64,000 nt of DNA from an uncultured Cryomorphaceae bacterium. GTDB taxonomy: Bacteria; Bacteroidota; Bacteroidia; Flavobacteriales; Schleiferiaceae. Of the stretch, positions 1-8,483 are shown piece after piece. Under the pieces are notes generated by a model. The model ran no database searches. It was not told where the DNA came from and worked only from the letters and a program-made list of their open reading frames with translations. The DNA lies in assembly GCA_937120475.1 (NCBI GenBank), contig CAKZJV010000007.1:186001-250000 (forward strand). The letters are read 5' to 3'. Every line of letters begins with the position of its first letter. The first letter of the stretch is position 1. Position numbers and translations under genes: made by a program.

Positions 1-1
1 T

Positions 2-2104
2 GCGCTACACCTGCTGGCTCAAACGGACAGTACTTTTCTGGCGGATAGCCTTTTGCTGCCCCGGCAGGAGGTGGTTACCACCACGGTAACCGAACCTATT
101 GCTTCCAAAAAGCCGAAAGAAGAGAAAAAGAGTTGGTTGGGGAGGATATTCAGTGGTAAAGACGATAAGAATGCCAAAGACTCGATACGCAACCGGGTTA
201 CCCAGGAAACCGTGGTGAGTTACGATAGTACGTACTTTGAAAAAGTGGACACCCTGCTTAGTTCGGTCAAGACTGCACTGGCCAGGGCGGAGAGGATGCG
301 CCAGCGACAGGAAAAGGAGCTTAGCCAGCAAGAAATGGAGTTGCTGAAGAATGACTTCCGGGTGATCGATAAGTTACGCACGGTCATTCTGAAAATCAAT
401 CAGTTGGAACGATCTAATGCCAACGAAAAGAAAGGCCGCACCCTGGATATCGCCCGTTCATCCTTTAGCAGTGTTATAATCTTTGCCCTGTGCGGTGGCT
501 TGCTGGCCATGGTGCTGGTTTACCTGGTTATCAACGATATATTAAGGGAGCGGAACCTGAAAAGTAAACTGGCCGTGGCCAAGGGAGAGGCGGAACGCCT
601 GGCCCACGTAAAGGAAGAGTTTTTAGCCAATATGAGCCACGAAATCCGCACTCCGCTCAATTCCATCATCGGTTTTTCAGAACAACTGCATGAAACCGGA
701 TTATCCGAGCTACAGAAGGAAAAACTGGAGAACGTTAGGCGTAGCAGTGACCACTTGCTCATATTGGTGAACGACATTCTCGATTTTTCCAAGATTGAGT
801 CCGGAAAATTACGACTGGAGAGTATCGGCTTCAGGGTGCAGGATGTGATTAAAGACAGTTTGCATACCCTGAGCCACCAAGCGCAGAATAAAGGCCTGGA
901 GTTGCGGCAGCACATTGATCCCAGCTTGAAAAAGAGTCTTCTTAAAGGTGACCCGGCCCGGCTCAAACAAATACTCATCAACCTGGCCGGTAACGGGGTA
1001 AAGTTCACGGAAACCGGTTATGTAAAGATCAGTGCCTACCATGAGCCCATGAGGGATGAAAATTACCGGGTGCGATTTGAAGTGGAAGACACTGGCAAAG
1101 GCATCGAAAAGGATAAGCAACTAACTATTTTCGAGGATTTTAGTCAGGAAGATAATACCATCAGCCGTAAATTCGGGGGTACCGGTTTAGGGCTAAGCAT
1201 CAGCCGTAAGCTGATCGAGCTGCAGGGCGGGCGCATTTTTGTGCAAAGCGAGCCCGGAGAGGGGGCGGTTTTCAGCTTTGTGCTGGAATACCCACCAGCC
1301 GATACGGATGAATACAATCATAAATTTAATCCTGAAAATGTGGATATAGACCTGGGTGGAAAATCGTTGTTGCTGATTGATGACGATACCATGAACCATA
1401 TTTTGCTGAAGCCCTCCTTTGAACGGTGGAACTTAAAACTTACCTCCGCCTACGATGGTGAAGAAGGGCTGCGGATGGCGGCTGCCCAAAAATTTGATTT
1501 TATACTGCTCGACCTGCAAATGCCGGGTATGAGTGGTTGGCAGGTCGTTGAAAACATCCGGGCTAATGAAGGGCCTAACCAGCATTCTAAAATTGTGCTA
1601 TGCACCGCCAATGCAATGGTCAAAAAAACCTCGGGCGCACAAACGGAGCAACTGGATGCCACCCTGCTTAAGCCATTTAAGGAGTTCGAGGTGGCTACCC
1701 TGCTGGCGGGCTTTGCCGGAATGGAAAATGAAGATAAGCAGGCGGAATCCAATACCTACACCCTCAACAATTTCAAAACCTTTGCTAATAATGACAATGC
1801 CTTGCTTACCCAATTCCTAGAGTCCTTTATTGAAAGTAATGAAGAGAGCCTGAAACTCCTGGAAAGCTATTTTAAGGAAGGAAATTACCCTAAGGTTGGA
1901 GATACTGCCCACAAAATGAAGAACACCTTCGGGCAGTTAGAAGCCAGGGCGGTTATGAAACATCTCATGGAACTGGAAAAGCTGGTGGATGCCAACCAGC
2001 CGCGTAAACTGGTGGAAGAGCACATTCGTGAAACCAGGGTGCTTTCGGAAGCCATATTTGAATCACTATGGCAGGAAATCAGCTCACTGCGGCACCAGGA
2101 TTAA
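2..2104 (+). CDS. hybrid sensor histidine kinase, 5' end beyond window
   Basis: Membrane-bound hybrid kinase for a phosphorelay. The frame is open from base 2, so the N-terminus lies outside the window; the first in-window start-like codon is TTG at 53 and residue numbers here count from it. Domains in order: charged/coiled-coil segment (about 60-130), one membrane span (about 137-160), HisKA with MSHEIRTPLN and phospho-acceptor His196, HATPase_c with DTGKGI and GGTGLGLSIS boxes, a receiver domain with IDDD, phospho-Asp487 and Lys540, and a C-terminal HPt domain with His620 in AHKMKN. All phosphotransfer residues are present, so it can run His-Asp-His itself. It converges on the sigma54-type response regulator with a 4-base stop overlap. 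Whether the two are partners is not shown. The missing N-terminus probably holds the sensor. Confidence 0.93.
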   Translation, partial: ALHLLAQTDSTFLADSLLLPRQEVVTTTVTEPIASKKPKEEKKSWLGRIFSGKDDKNAKDSIRNRVTQETVVSYDSTYFEKVDTLLSSVKTALARAERMRQRQEKELSQQEMELLKNDFRVIDKLRTVILKINQLERSNANEKKGRTLDIARSSFSSVIIFALCGGLLAMVLVYLVINDILRERNLKSKLAVAKGEAERLAHVKEEFLANMSHEIRTPLNSIIGFSEQLHETGLSELQKEKLENVRRSSDHLLILVNDILDFSKIESGKLRLESIGFRVQDVIKDSLHTLSHQAQNKGLELRQHIDPSLKKSLLKGDPARLKQILINLAGNGVKFTETGYVKISAYHEPMRDENYRVRFEVEDTGKGIEKDKQLTIFEDFSQEDNTISRKFGGTGLGLSISRKLIELQGGRIFVQSEPGEGAVFSFVLEYPPADTDEYNHKFNPENVDIDLGGKSLLLIDDDTMNHILLKPSFERWNLKLTSAYDGEEGLRMAAAQKFDFILLDLQMPGMSGWQVVENIRANEGPNQHSKIVLCTANAMVKKTSGAQTEQLDATLLKPFKEFEVATLLAGFAGMENEDKQAESNTYTLNNFKTFANNDNALLTQFLESFIESNEESLKLLESYFKEGNYPKVGDTAHKMKNTFGQLEARAVMKHLMELEKLVDANQPRKLVEEHIRETRVLSEAIFESLWQEISSLRHQD

Positions 2105-3516
2105 ACTTTAAGATCGTAGGCTTTTATTTTATTATACAGGGTTTTGCGGTCAATATTAAGCAGCTTAGCGGCTTTGGTCTTATTATAACGAACCTGTTCA
2201 AGGGCTTCCATAATTTTTTGCCGCTCCAGGGCTCCTTCCAGTTGTTTAAGGTCTTTGGAGTCCTTTAAACTCCTCAGGTTCTTTTCACCTTCCTGATAAT
2301 GCAGCACCTCACCGGGTAAGGCATCGTGCGCTACTTTCGGGCCTCTGGTCAACAGAACGGAACGTTTTACCACGTTTTTGAGTTCCCGCAGGTTACCCGG
2401 CCAATTGTAGGTTTTGAGCAGCTCCATGGTACGGTCCTCAAAGCCCTCTACTTCTTTTTCCAGTTCGTGGTTGGCCTGTGCCAGAAAATGATTGGCAAAC
2501 TGTGGAATTTCCTCGGTACGTACGCGTAGCGGTGAGATCTCAATTTTGAACTCATTGAGACGGTGATACAGGTCCTCCCGGAAATCCCTTTCTTCGATAG
2601 CATCCGAAAGGTTCTCATTGGTGGCCGCCACCAGGCGAACATCCACCGCAATATCCTCACGGCCACCCACCCTGCGCACTACTTTTTCCTGAAGGGCACG
2701 CAGCAATTGCACCTGTATTTCATAGCCCAGGTTACCGATTTCATCCAGGAAAAGGGTTCCCCCGTGAGCTAGTTCAAACTGACCGGGCTTATCATTGCTG
2801 GCCCCGGTAAAACTGCCCTTTACGTGGCCAAATAATTCGCTGGCGGCCAATTCACGTGACAAGGCACCACAGTCAATGGCTACAAAAGGTTTTCCCCTGC
2901 GCTTGCTGTGCTCATGAATTTGCCGGGCCACATATTCTTTACCGGTACCACTTTCACCCTGTATCAGTACACTCATGGAAGTAGGGCCTACCAACTCCAC
3001 GTATTCGTTGACCTTACGGGTTGAAGCGCTCTTGCCTTCCACAAAATCCGGTTTACCCGCTCTTTTAGATGAACCCTGGTGGTTGACGGCAGCAATGGGA
3101 GTGGAGGCGGTGACGGAAGTATTTTTTTTGGCGGAAGGAGGATTTTTTAAAACCGACTTTACCAGTTCCAATAATTCTTCAGGATTTACGGGTTTGGTGA
3201 GATAATCCACGGCACCCAGCTTCATAGCTTTTACCGCCAGTTTAATATCACCATAGCTGGTCAGCAGGATCAAAGGTATGTGTAAACCCTCCTCGTTCAT
3301 GGTTTTCAGCATCTCCATGCCGTCCATGCCGGGCATACGATAATCGGACAGTATAAGATCATAATCCTTGGCCTTCAGGCACTCAAGCCCCTTTTCAGCC
3401 GTAGCAGCAGTATCTGCTGAAAACCCCTTTTTTTCTAAAAAGGATTTCAACATTAAAAGAAAGGTGGTATCATCATCAACCACCAATATGCTTCCGGTTT
3501 GATCAGTATCGGTCAT
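2101..3516 (-). CDS. sigma54-dependent response regulator (NtrC family)
   Basis: DNA-binding response regulator that activates sigma54 promoters. Residues 1-120 are a receiver domain: acidic cluster Asp14-16, phospho-Asp58 in SDYRMPG, Lys108 in LTKP. A Ser/Lys-rich linker leads to an AAA+ domain with Walker A GESGTGKE, sensor/Walker B LFLDEIG and the sigma54-contacting loop GSFTGA at 234-239 (usual form GAFTGA). The C-terminus is a Fis-type helix-turn-helix (TKAAKLLNIDRKTLYNKI). Length 471 fits the NtrC/ZraR/AtoC group. It sits tail to tail with the hybrid kinase, sharing the bases TTAA as stop codon on both strands. No second kinase adjoins it, so the kinase on the opposite strand is the nearest candidate partner. 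Confidence 0.95.
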   Translation of the reverse strand: MTDTDQTGSILVVDDDTTFLLMLKSFLEKKGFSADTAATAEKGLECLKAKDYDLILSDYRMPGMDGMEMLKTMNEEGLHIPLILLTSYGDIKLAVKAMKLGAVDYLTKPVNPEELLELVKSVLKNPPSAKKNTSVTASTPIAAVNHQGSSKRAGKPDFVEGKSASTRKVNEYVELVGPTSMSVLIQGESGTGKEYVARQIHEHSKRRGKPFVAIDCGALSRELAASELFGHVKGSFTGASNDKPGQFELAHGGTLFLDEIGNLGYEIQVQLLRALQEKVVRRVGGREDIAVDVRLVAATNENLSDAIEERDFREDLYHRLNEFKIEISPLRVRTEEIPQFANHFLAQANHELEKEVEGFEDRTMELLKTYNWPGNLRELKNVVKRSVLLTRGPKVAHDALPGEVLHYQEGEKNLRSLKDSKDLKQLEGALERQKIMEALEQVRYNKTKAAKLLNIDRKTLYNKIKAYDLKV

Positions 3517-3650
3517 AACTATTTTACCCGTTCAAATTTAACACTTTATATCACTGCACTGGTTTGGAATGAATGAAGCCATCGTGCTACTAACACAATG
3601 GCTTCCACTCAACTCGAACAACTAAAAACTAAACTTGCTATGTAAATCTA

Positions 3651-4019
3651 TTATTGTTTTTCCTTTTCCAGGGTTATAGGAATTCCTTCTGCGTCATATT
3701 TCAAACGGAGGTCTTTTCCCTGGCGATCCACCTGCACTTCATATTTTTCAATACGTCCTTCATCATTCACCCATTTCCAGGTGGAAATAATTTCAAACTC
3801 CTGGTAATTGTTGTATAAATCCTCGGAGATAGCTTCGGGAAGAGCCTCAGCGGGAATTTCCACCCTCCGGTCCTTTTCCTGATCTACACTTTGCTCCGTA
3901 CGCTCGCGAGTGACATCCATCGTTTCTTTTTCACTTTGCCCCTTAAGAGTTAAAGCGTTGCACAGGAGGAAGGCCATAAAAAGGAGGGCTGTAATGGTAT
4001 GTTTTCTCAAAAAATTCAT
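3651..4019 (-). CDS. small secreted protein, PepSY-like
   Basis: Function unknown. 122 residues with a clear signal peptide (hydrophobic stretch at about 8-24, ending LKGQ) and a short charged linker. The mature part carries LPEAISEDLYNNY followed by a strand-rich segment with YEVQVDR and LKYDAEG. This helix-then-strands arrangement resembles the PepSY-like small periplasmic proteins common in Bacteroidota. The same pattern recurs in the neighbour at 4159-4503, so the two look like tandem paralogues. The protein is probably periplasmic or surface exposed. Family membership is inferred from pattern only; there are no catalytic residues to identify. Confidence 0.75.
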   Translation of the reverse strand: MNFLRKHTITALLFMAFLLCNALTLKGQSEKETMDVTRERTEQSVDQEKDRRVEIPAEALPEAISEDLYNNYQEFEIISTWKWVNDEGRIEKYEVQVDRQGKDLRLKYDAEGIPITLEKEKQ

Positions 4020-4158
4020 CTTTATCTTTATTAAGATTTTAAGTTAAAAATATGCCGGAACCTCATTTTGTTTATAAATAATTGATTATCAGATCAATAA
4101 TTCAAACGGTTGTAGGCACTCGAATGGGGATTTATTCCACGCTTTGTTGGGAATAGAA

Positions 4159-4503
4159 TCAGTTAGGGTTAATCTTATTCTCAGGATTTCCTTTGGCATC
4201 GTAGGTTACCGTCCATTCCTTAGGCCCTTTTTTAATTTCTACCATGTAACCCGTGTGTTTGCTACCGTTCATGGTTTTATAAGCCTTGGTAATTTCGGCT
4301 GCGTGGTAATTGTCAAGGATATCCATTTTTACTTCTTTGGGGAGTTCCTTGGCACTGATCTCTTTTTTCTCGTCTTCGTTTTGCTCAGTGAAAACCATCT
4401 GATCGTTTTCACTCAATACAAATCCGAAAGCCGTAACAGTAGCAGCACATAATGCTGTCATAAAGAGCAAACTGAATGTGAAAGGTAAAATGTTAAATTT
4501 CAT
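4159..4503 (-). CDS. small secreted protein, PepSY-like paralogue
   Basis: Function unknown. The start is taken as ATG at 4503 because it gives a normal signal peptide (MKFNILPFTFSLLFMTALC); the longer frame adds 14 residues that do not look like protein. The mature part contains LPKEVKMDILDNYHAAEI, YMVEIKKGPKEW and VTYDAKGNP. It aligns by eye with LPEAISEDLYNNYQEFEI and LKYDAEGIP of the gene at 3651-4019, giving about 115 residues of shared layout at low identity. The two genes are in tandem with a 155-base gap. PepSY-like periplasmic proteins are the closest known pattern. Confidence 0.75.
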   Translation of the reverse strand: MKFNILPFTFSLLFMTALCAATVTAFGFVLSENDQMVFTEQNEDEKKEISAKELPKEVKMDILDNYHAAEITKAYKTMNGSKHTGYMVEIKKGPKEWTVTYDAKGNPENKINPN

Positions 4504-4631
4504 GATTAGTAAATTTTTATGGTGCGACATTACCCTTATAACCAAAAAGTGCTCAAATAGTTGAGCTTTAACACCTTTTTAAGAAACACAAAGCCTCTTT
4601 TTTCGTTATACTCTTCAAATTTTCAATAATT

Positions 4632-5303
4632 ATGGATTCCAATACCGCAACGCCCGAAATAAAGTCTTCCGACAACGTTAAGAACCGTATTGTACAAGCC
4701 TATAAAGAGTATGTGCTGCTCAATGGTACTGAACCGCCCAGCATCTTTGCCTTTTGCAAGGACCTGGGCATTACCGAGGATGTTTTCTACGAGCACTTCA
4801 ATCACTTCGGTCAGGTGGCCGCCTCTTTTTGGAGCGATCTGTTTTCCAATGTAACGAAAGAAATAAAATCCGATGAAGCGTATCCCGATTACTCCGTACG
4901 CGAAAAGTTGCTGAGCTTTTACTACGCTTATTTCGAGATGCTAAAGCCCCATCGCAGTTTTGCCCTGCTAAGCTTTAAAGATTCGGTTTCCTTATTGAAA
5001 AGGGAAACCCAACACCTTAAGGAAATGAAAAAGGATTTTAAGTTGTGGGCCACTGAATTGGTGAACGAAGGAATGCGCAACGGTGAAATTGCCCAGCGTC
5101 CTAAGGTTACCAATGGTTATGACAATATTTTATGGTTGCAATTCCTTTTCCTGCTCAATTTTTGGCGTAAGGATGAAAGCCGGGGTTTTGAACGTACCGA
5201 TGCCGCTGTTGAAAAATCGGTACGATTTGGCTTTGACCTGATGGAGAAAAATGCCCTGGACAGTGCTTTTGATTTTGGTAAGTTCTTGTTTCAGGATAAA
5301 TGA
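4632..5303 (+). CDS. TetR-family transcriptional regulator
   Basis: Probable one-component repressor. The first 70 residues form a TetR-like three-helix DNA-binding domain (NRIVQAYKEYVLLNG, then FCKDLGITEDVFYEHF as the helix-turn-helix). The remainder is an all-helical ligand/dimerisation domain rich in aromatic residues (FWSDLF, LSFYYAYFEML), typical of the Bacteroidota TetR C-terminal type. Length 223 is usual. Its stop overlaps the start of the ABC1 kinase gene by ATGA at 5300-5303, so the two are translationally coupled and probably act together. The natural target may be its own operon. The ligand is unknown. Confidence 0.85.
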   Translation: MDSNTATPEIKSSDNVKNRIVQAYKEYVLLNGTEPPSIFAFCKDLGITEDVFYEHFNHFGQVAASFWSDLFSNVTKEIKSDEAYPDYSVREKLLSFYYAYFEMLKPHRSFALLSFKDSVSLLKRETQHLKEMKKDFKLWATELVNEGMRNGEIAQRPKVTNGYDNILWLQFLFLLNFWRKDESRGFERTDAAVEKSVRFGFDLMEKNALDSAFDFGKFLFQDK

Positions 5304-6613
5304 AAGAACAGGACCGTATTCCCACATCGAGGTTAGAGCGTACCGGTAACTTTTTGAAAACCGGAGCCAAGGTAGGTGGAAATTATTTGAAACATTACAG
5401 CAAAAAATTGCTGGGTACCGATAATACCGAGGAGTTGCAGCGTGAAAATGCCGAAGATATTTATGATGCCCTCAGTAAGCTTAAAGGGAGTGCTTTAAAG
5501 GTGGCTCAGATGATGAGCATGGACGAAGGAGTTCTTCCGCGTGCTTATACCGAAAAATTTGCACAGGCTCAATATTCGGCACCCCCCTTGTCTTACCCAT
5601 TAGTGGTAAAAACTTTTAAAAGTCAACTGGGCAGCTCTCCTTCAGAACTCTTTGACTCCTTTTCTAAAAATGCGGTAGCTGCCGCATCTATAGGTCAGGT
5701 ACACCGGGCCGGTAAGGATGGTAAAAAGCTGGCGGTAAAGGTGCAATACCCGGGCGTGGCCAGCAGTATTTCATCGGATCTGAAGATTGTGAGGCCCATA
5801 GTGGGTACTATGTTAAACATCAGTACTTCTGAAATGAACCACTACCTGCAGGAAGTGGAAGAACGCCTGATGGAGGAAACCGATTATAAGCTGGAGCTGG
5901 AGCGCTCGGTAATTATTTCAAAGGCTTGTGAAACCATTGAAGGTTTGGAGTTTCCTACTTACTACCCGGAGTATTCAGCTGAACGTATTTTAACCATGGA
6001 TTGGTTGCAAGGCCAACACCTGTCGGAATTTTTAAAAAGTGAACCTTCACAGGAGATACGCGATAAGATCGGGCAGGTACTCTGGGAATTTTACGATTTT
6101 CAAATACATGAGTTACGGCAGGTTCATGCTGACCCGCACCCGGGAAATTTCCTGTTCAGGGAGGATGGTACGATTGGCGTAATTGACTTTGGCTGCATAA
6201 AAGAGTTCAGGAAAGATTTTTACGATCATTACTTCCAATTAATGATACCGGAAGTGACCAATAATGATCAGGCCTTTGAGAGTTTACTCTTCGAACTGGA
6301 TTTTCTTTTAAAAGCCGATAGCCCGGAAGAAGTGGCGCATTTTAAGAAGGTATATTTTGAGGTACACCACCTTTTGGCACAGCCGTTTTTTGTGGATGAA
6401 TTTGATTTTTCCGATACCCATTATTTCGCCCGGATCTATGCTTTGAGTGAAGTTTATCAAAACGATAAAATGCTGCGAAAGGCCAAAGCCGCCCGCGGAC
6501 CAAGGGACGCTATTTACCTGAATCGTACCTACTTCGGGCTTTATTCATTACTGCACAAGCTCGGGGCACGCATCCAAACCAAATCCAGGGTGCGCAGGGT
6601 GCTTGAACATTAG
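5300..6613 (+). CDS. ABC1/UbiB-type atypical kinase
   Basis: Member of the ABC1 (AarF/UbiB/ADCK) atypical kinase family. These act in quinone or isoprenoid lipid metabolism and bind ATP with an unusual alanine-rich loop. Seen: KVAQ at 67-70 in the place of the family KxGQ motif, AAASIGQVHRA as the Ala-rich loop (about 127-137), AVKVQYPG with the ATP-binding Lys, ETDYKLELE, the catalytic loop HADPHPGNFLF and the metal-binding DFGCIK. Length 437 is typical. It is coupled to the TetR-like gene. The Gly-to-Ala change in KxGQ is worth noting but may be normal for this subgroup. No hydrophobic C-terminal anchor like that of UbiB is evident. Confidence 0.92.
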   Translation: MKEQDRIPTSRLERTGNFLKTGAKVGGNYLKHYSKKLLGTDNTEELQRENAEDIYDALSKLKGSALKVAQMMSMDEGVLPRAYTEKFAQAQYSAPPLSYPLVVKTFKSQLGSSPSELFDSFSKNAVAAASIGQVHRAGKDGKKLAVKVQYPGVASSISSDLKIVRPIVGTMLNISTSEMNHYLQEVEERLMEETDYKLELERSVIISKACETIEGLEFPTYYPEYSAERILTMDWLQGQHLSEFLKSEPSQEIRDKIGQVLWEFYDFQIHELRQVHADPHPGNFLFREDGTIGVIDFGCIKEFRKDFYDHYFQLMIPEVTNNDQAFESLLFELDFLLKADSPEEVAHFKKVYFEVHHLLAQPFFVDEFDFSDTHYFARIYALSEVYQNDKMLRKAKAARGPRDAIYLNRTYFGLYSLLHKLGARIQTKSRVRRVLEH

Positions 6614-6657
6614 AAATAGGTGGCGGTTTAATCAGATTAAACAAATAACACTATACC

Positions 6658-7182
6658 ATGAAAAAGTCAGTAATTGTTGCACTTTTCGCCTTAGTGCTTG
6701 TCGCACCGTCTGCTATGGGGCAGTACATTTCTAAAAATGCCATCGGAGTCCGTCTTGAAGGAGATGATGGCATTGGTCCGGAAATATCTTACCAGAGAGC
6801 CCTGGGCGATAACAATCGTTTGGAATTAGATCTGGGCTTTCGGGATACACGTTTTGTTGATGCCTTCAAACTAACCGGACTCTACCAATGGGTATTCAAC
6901 ATTGAGGGAGGTTTCAACTGGTATGTAGGTTTAGGAGCCGGTGTAGGCTTTGTAGATTATGATGATGACTGGCCCGGTCGTGATCCTTTTGATGATGATG
7001 ACGACTATGAGACCGTATTCCTTACGCTGGACGGGGACATCGGTATCGAATACTCCTTTATGGAGTTGGGAGTACCTATTCAGTTAGCCTTGGATCTAAA
7101 CCCTGAAATTGAACTGATTAATGAATACTATGATGACGATCTTGACCTCGATGTAGGTTTCGCTATCCGTTACCAATTCTAA
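6658..7182 (+). CDS. small outer-membrane beta-barrel protein
   Basis: Probable outer-membrane protein of unknown role. Residues 1-22 are a signal peptide ending AMGQ. The mature protein alternates polar and hydrophobic residues in strand-like blocks (NRLELDLGFRDT, GLYQWVFNIEGGFNWYVG) and ends in a C-terminal aromatic residue (IRYQF), as outer-membrane barrels do. Two acidic loops, DYDDDW with FDDDDDYE and YYDDDLDLD, could bind divalent metal; that is an inference. It lies 44 bases after the ABC1 kinase and is followed by a strong terminator at 7202-7236. Confidence 0.8.
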   Translation: MKKSVIVALFALVLVAPSAMGQYISKNAIGVRLEGDDGIGPEISYQRALGDNNRLELDLGFRDTRFVDAFKLTGLYQWVFNIEGGFNWYVGLGAGVGFVDYDDDWPGRDPFDDDDDYETVFLTLDGDIGIEYSFMELGVPIQLALDLNPEIELINEYYDDDLDLDVGFAIRYQF

Positions 7183-7201
7183 TATGGCTCAATCAAAATT
7201 T

Positions 7202-7236
7202 AAAAGGTTTACTTCCGGTGGAGGTAAACCTTTTTT
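7202..7236 (+). terminator. Rho-independent terminator
   Basis: Perfect 11-bp stem (AAAAGGTTTAC at 7202-7212 pairing with 7224-7234), 11-base loop, then a run of T. It ends transcription after the outer-membrane gene. The T run merges into the TAGTTTTG promoter element of the next gene. Confidence 0.9.
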
Positions 7237-7243
7237 AGTTTTG
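7236..7243 (+). promoter_or_regulatory. -7 element for the NUDIX/esterase operon
   Basis: TAGTTTTG matches the Bacteroidota TAnnTTTG consensus, 25 bases before the GTG start at 7269. Its first base is the last T of the preceding terminator. No clear -33 TTG was found; the terminator stem occupies that position. Confidence 0.55.
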
Positions 7244-7268
7244 TGCCACTCCTAAATTTTGACCGCTA

Positions 7269-7814
7269 GTGAATTATTGCAGTGAGTGTGGACATAATGT
7301 GCTGGATTACAGAATTCCCCAGGGAGATCATACGCCTCGTTACGTGTGTATGAATTGTGAGACTATACATTATCAAAACCCTAATATGGTAGTGGGTTGC
7401 CTCATTACCTATAAGCAAAAAATATTACTGGCCCGCAGGGGTATAGAACCCCGGAAGGGTTACTGGAACCTACCCTGTGGTTACCTTGAGAACGAAGAAA
7501 CGGTGGAGCAGGGAGCCAAGCGTGAGGTACATGAAGAAACCGGAGCTCTGGTAGAACTGGGTCCTTTACATACCGTTTACAATTTGCCGCACGCCAACCA
7601 GGTTTATCTGATCTTTTTAGCGGAAATGAACGATCCGTACTATCACACCACGCCTGAAAGTACGGAGATCGGGTTTTTTGCTCCGGAAGATATTCCCTGG
7701 GACGAGCTGGCCTTTTCCAGCAATGCCTTTGCCCTTAAAAAGTATATTGAAAATGGGCAGTCAGATCCGCATCCGGTTCACCTGGGCAGTTACTTTAAAG
7801 ATAAAATCCGCTAA
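7269..7814 (+). CDS. NUDIX hydrolase with N-terminal zinc ribbon
   Basis: Hydrolase for a nucleoside-diphosphate-linked substrate. The GTG start gives an immediate zinc ribbon, CSECGH then CMNC (four Cys in the first 30 residues), as in NudC-like proteins. A complete Nudix box (GX5EX7REVXEEXG) begins at GYLENEE and runs through REVHEETGA. Length 181. Zinc-ribbon NUDIX proteins include NADH pyrophosphatases and RNA decappers, but the NudC specificity motif was not identified, so the substrate is left open. The stop codon abuts the start of the esterase gene (7814/7815), so they are co-transcribed. Confidence 0.92.
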   Translation: MNYCSECGHNVLDYRIPQGDHTPRYVCMNCETIHYQNPNMVVGCLITYKQKILLARRGIEPRKGYWNLPCGYLENEETVEQGAKREVHEETGALVELGPLHTVYNLPHANQVYLIFLAEMNDPYYHTTPESTEIGFFAPEDIPWDELAFSSNAFALKKYIENGQSDPHPVHLGSYFKDKIR

Positions 7815-8483
7815 ATGCAAAAACAGCCCTTGAGCCTGGTACACGAAGTACTGGCCCCGGAACAGACCTCTGAAAAACCACCTTTACTCATTATGCTGCA
7901 CGGCTATGGCAGTCATGAGCAGGATCTTTTTTCCATGGCTCCTATGCTCAATCAACGGTTTATGATTGTGAGTGCCCGGGCTCCTATCCATTTGCCCTGG
8001 GGTGGTTTTGCCTGGTACGAAATCAATTTTGAGAATTTGGGGAAGGGTAAAATGAGCAATATTGAGCAGGCTAAAGACAGTGTACATCGTATTGAAGTTT
8101 TTATAAGGGAGGTACAACAGGCCTACGGTGCCGATGCTGAAAATACCTGGTTGATGGGTTTTAGCCAGGGCTGTATTTTGAGTTATGCCGTGGCTTTGCG
8201 TTCACCGGAAAACTTTAAGGGTATCCTGGCCCTGAGCGGCTATATATTGAAAGACATCACCCCTGATCAGTTTAAACCCGAAGCACTGAAGGGCTTGGAT
8301 TTTTTCATCAGTCATGGCGTACAGGATGAAGTGCTACCGGTAGAGTGGGCGCGGCAATCCGTAGAGGTTTTAGAGCAACTGAATATTTCGCATCAGTACC
8401 GTGAGTATCCCATGGGGCACGGAGTGAATCCGCAGTGTTTTGATGATCTTAAGAGTTGGCTGAAAACTAAACAAATGCTTTAG
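7815..8483 (+). CDS. alpha/beta hydrolase, phospholipase/carboxylesterase family
   Basis: Cytosolic serine esterase of the PF02230 type. It has the oxyanion HGYG segment (about 29-32), ARAP with the PWGG turn, nucleophile Ser117 in GFSQG, an acid in SHGVQDEVLP and the catalytic His in YPMGHGV near the C-terminus. Length 222 is normal for the family and there is no signal peptide. It starts on the base after the NUDIX stop codon. Its TAG stop overlaps the stop of the convergent gene at 8480-9196. The natural ester substrate is unknown. Confidence 0.93.
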   Translation: MQKQPLSLVHEVLAPEQTSEKPPLLIMLHGYGSHEQDLFSMAPMLNQRFMIVSARAPIHLPWGGFAWYEINFENLGKGKMSNIEQAKDSVHRIEVFIREVQQAYGADAENTWLMGFSQGCILSYAVALRSPENFKGILALSGYILKDITPDQFKPEALKGLDFFISHGVQDEVLPVEWARQSVEVLEQLNISHQYREYPMGHGVNPQCFDDLKSWLKTKQML

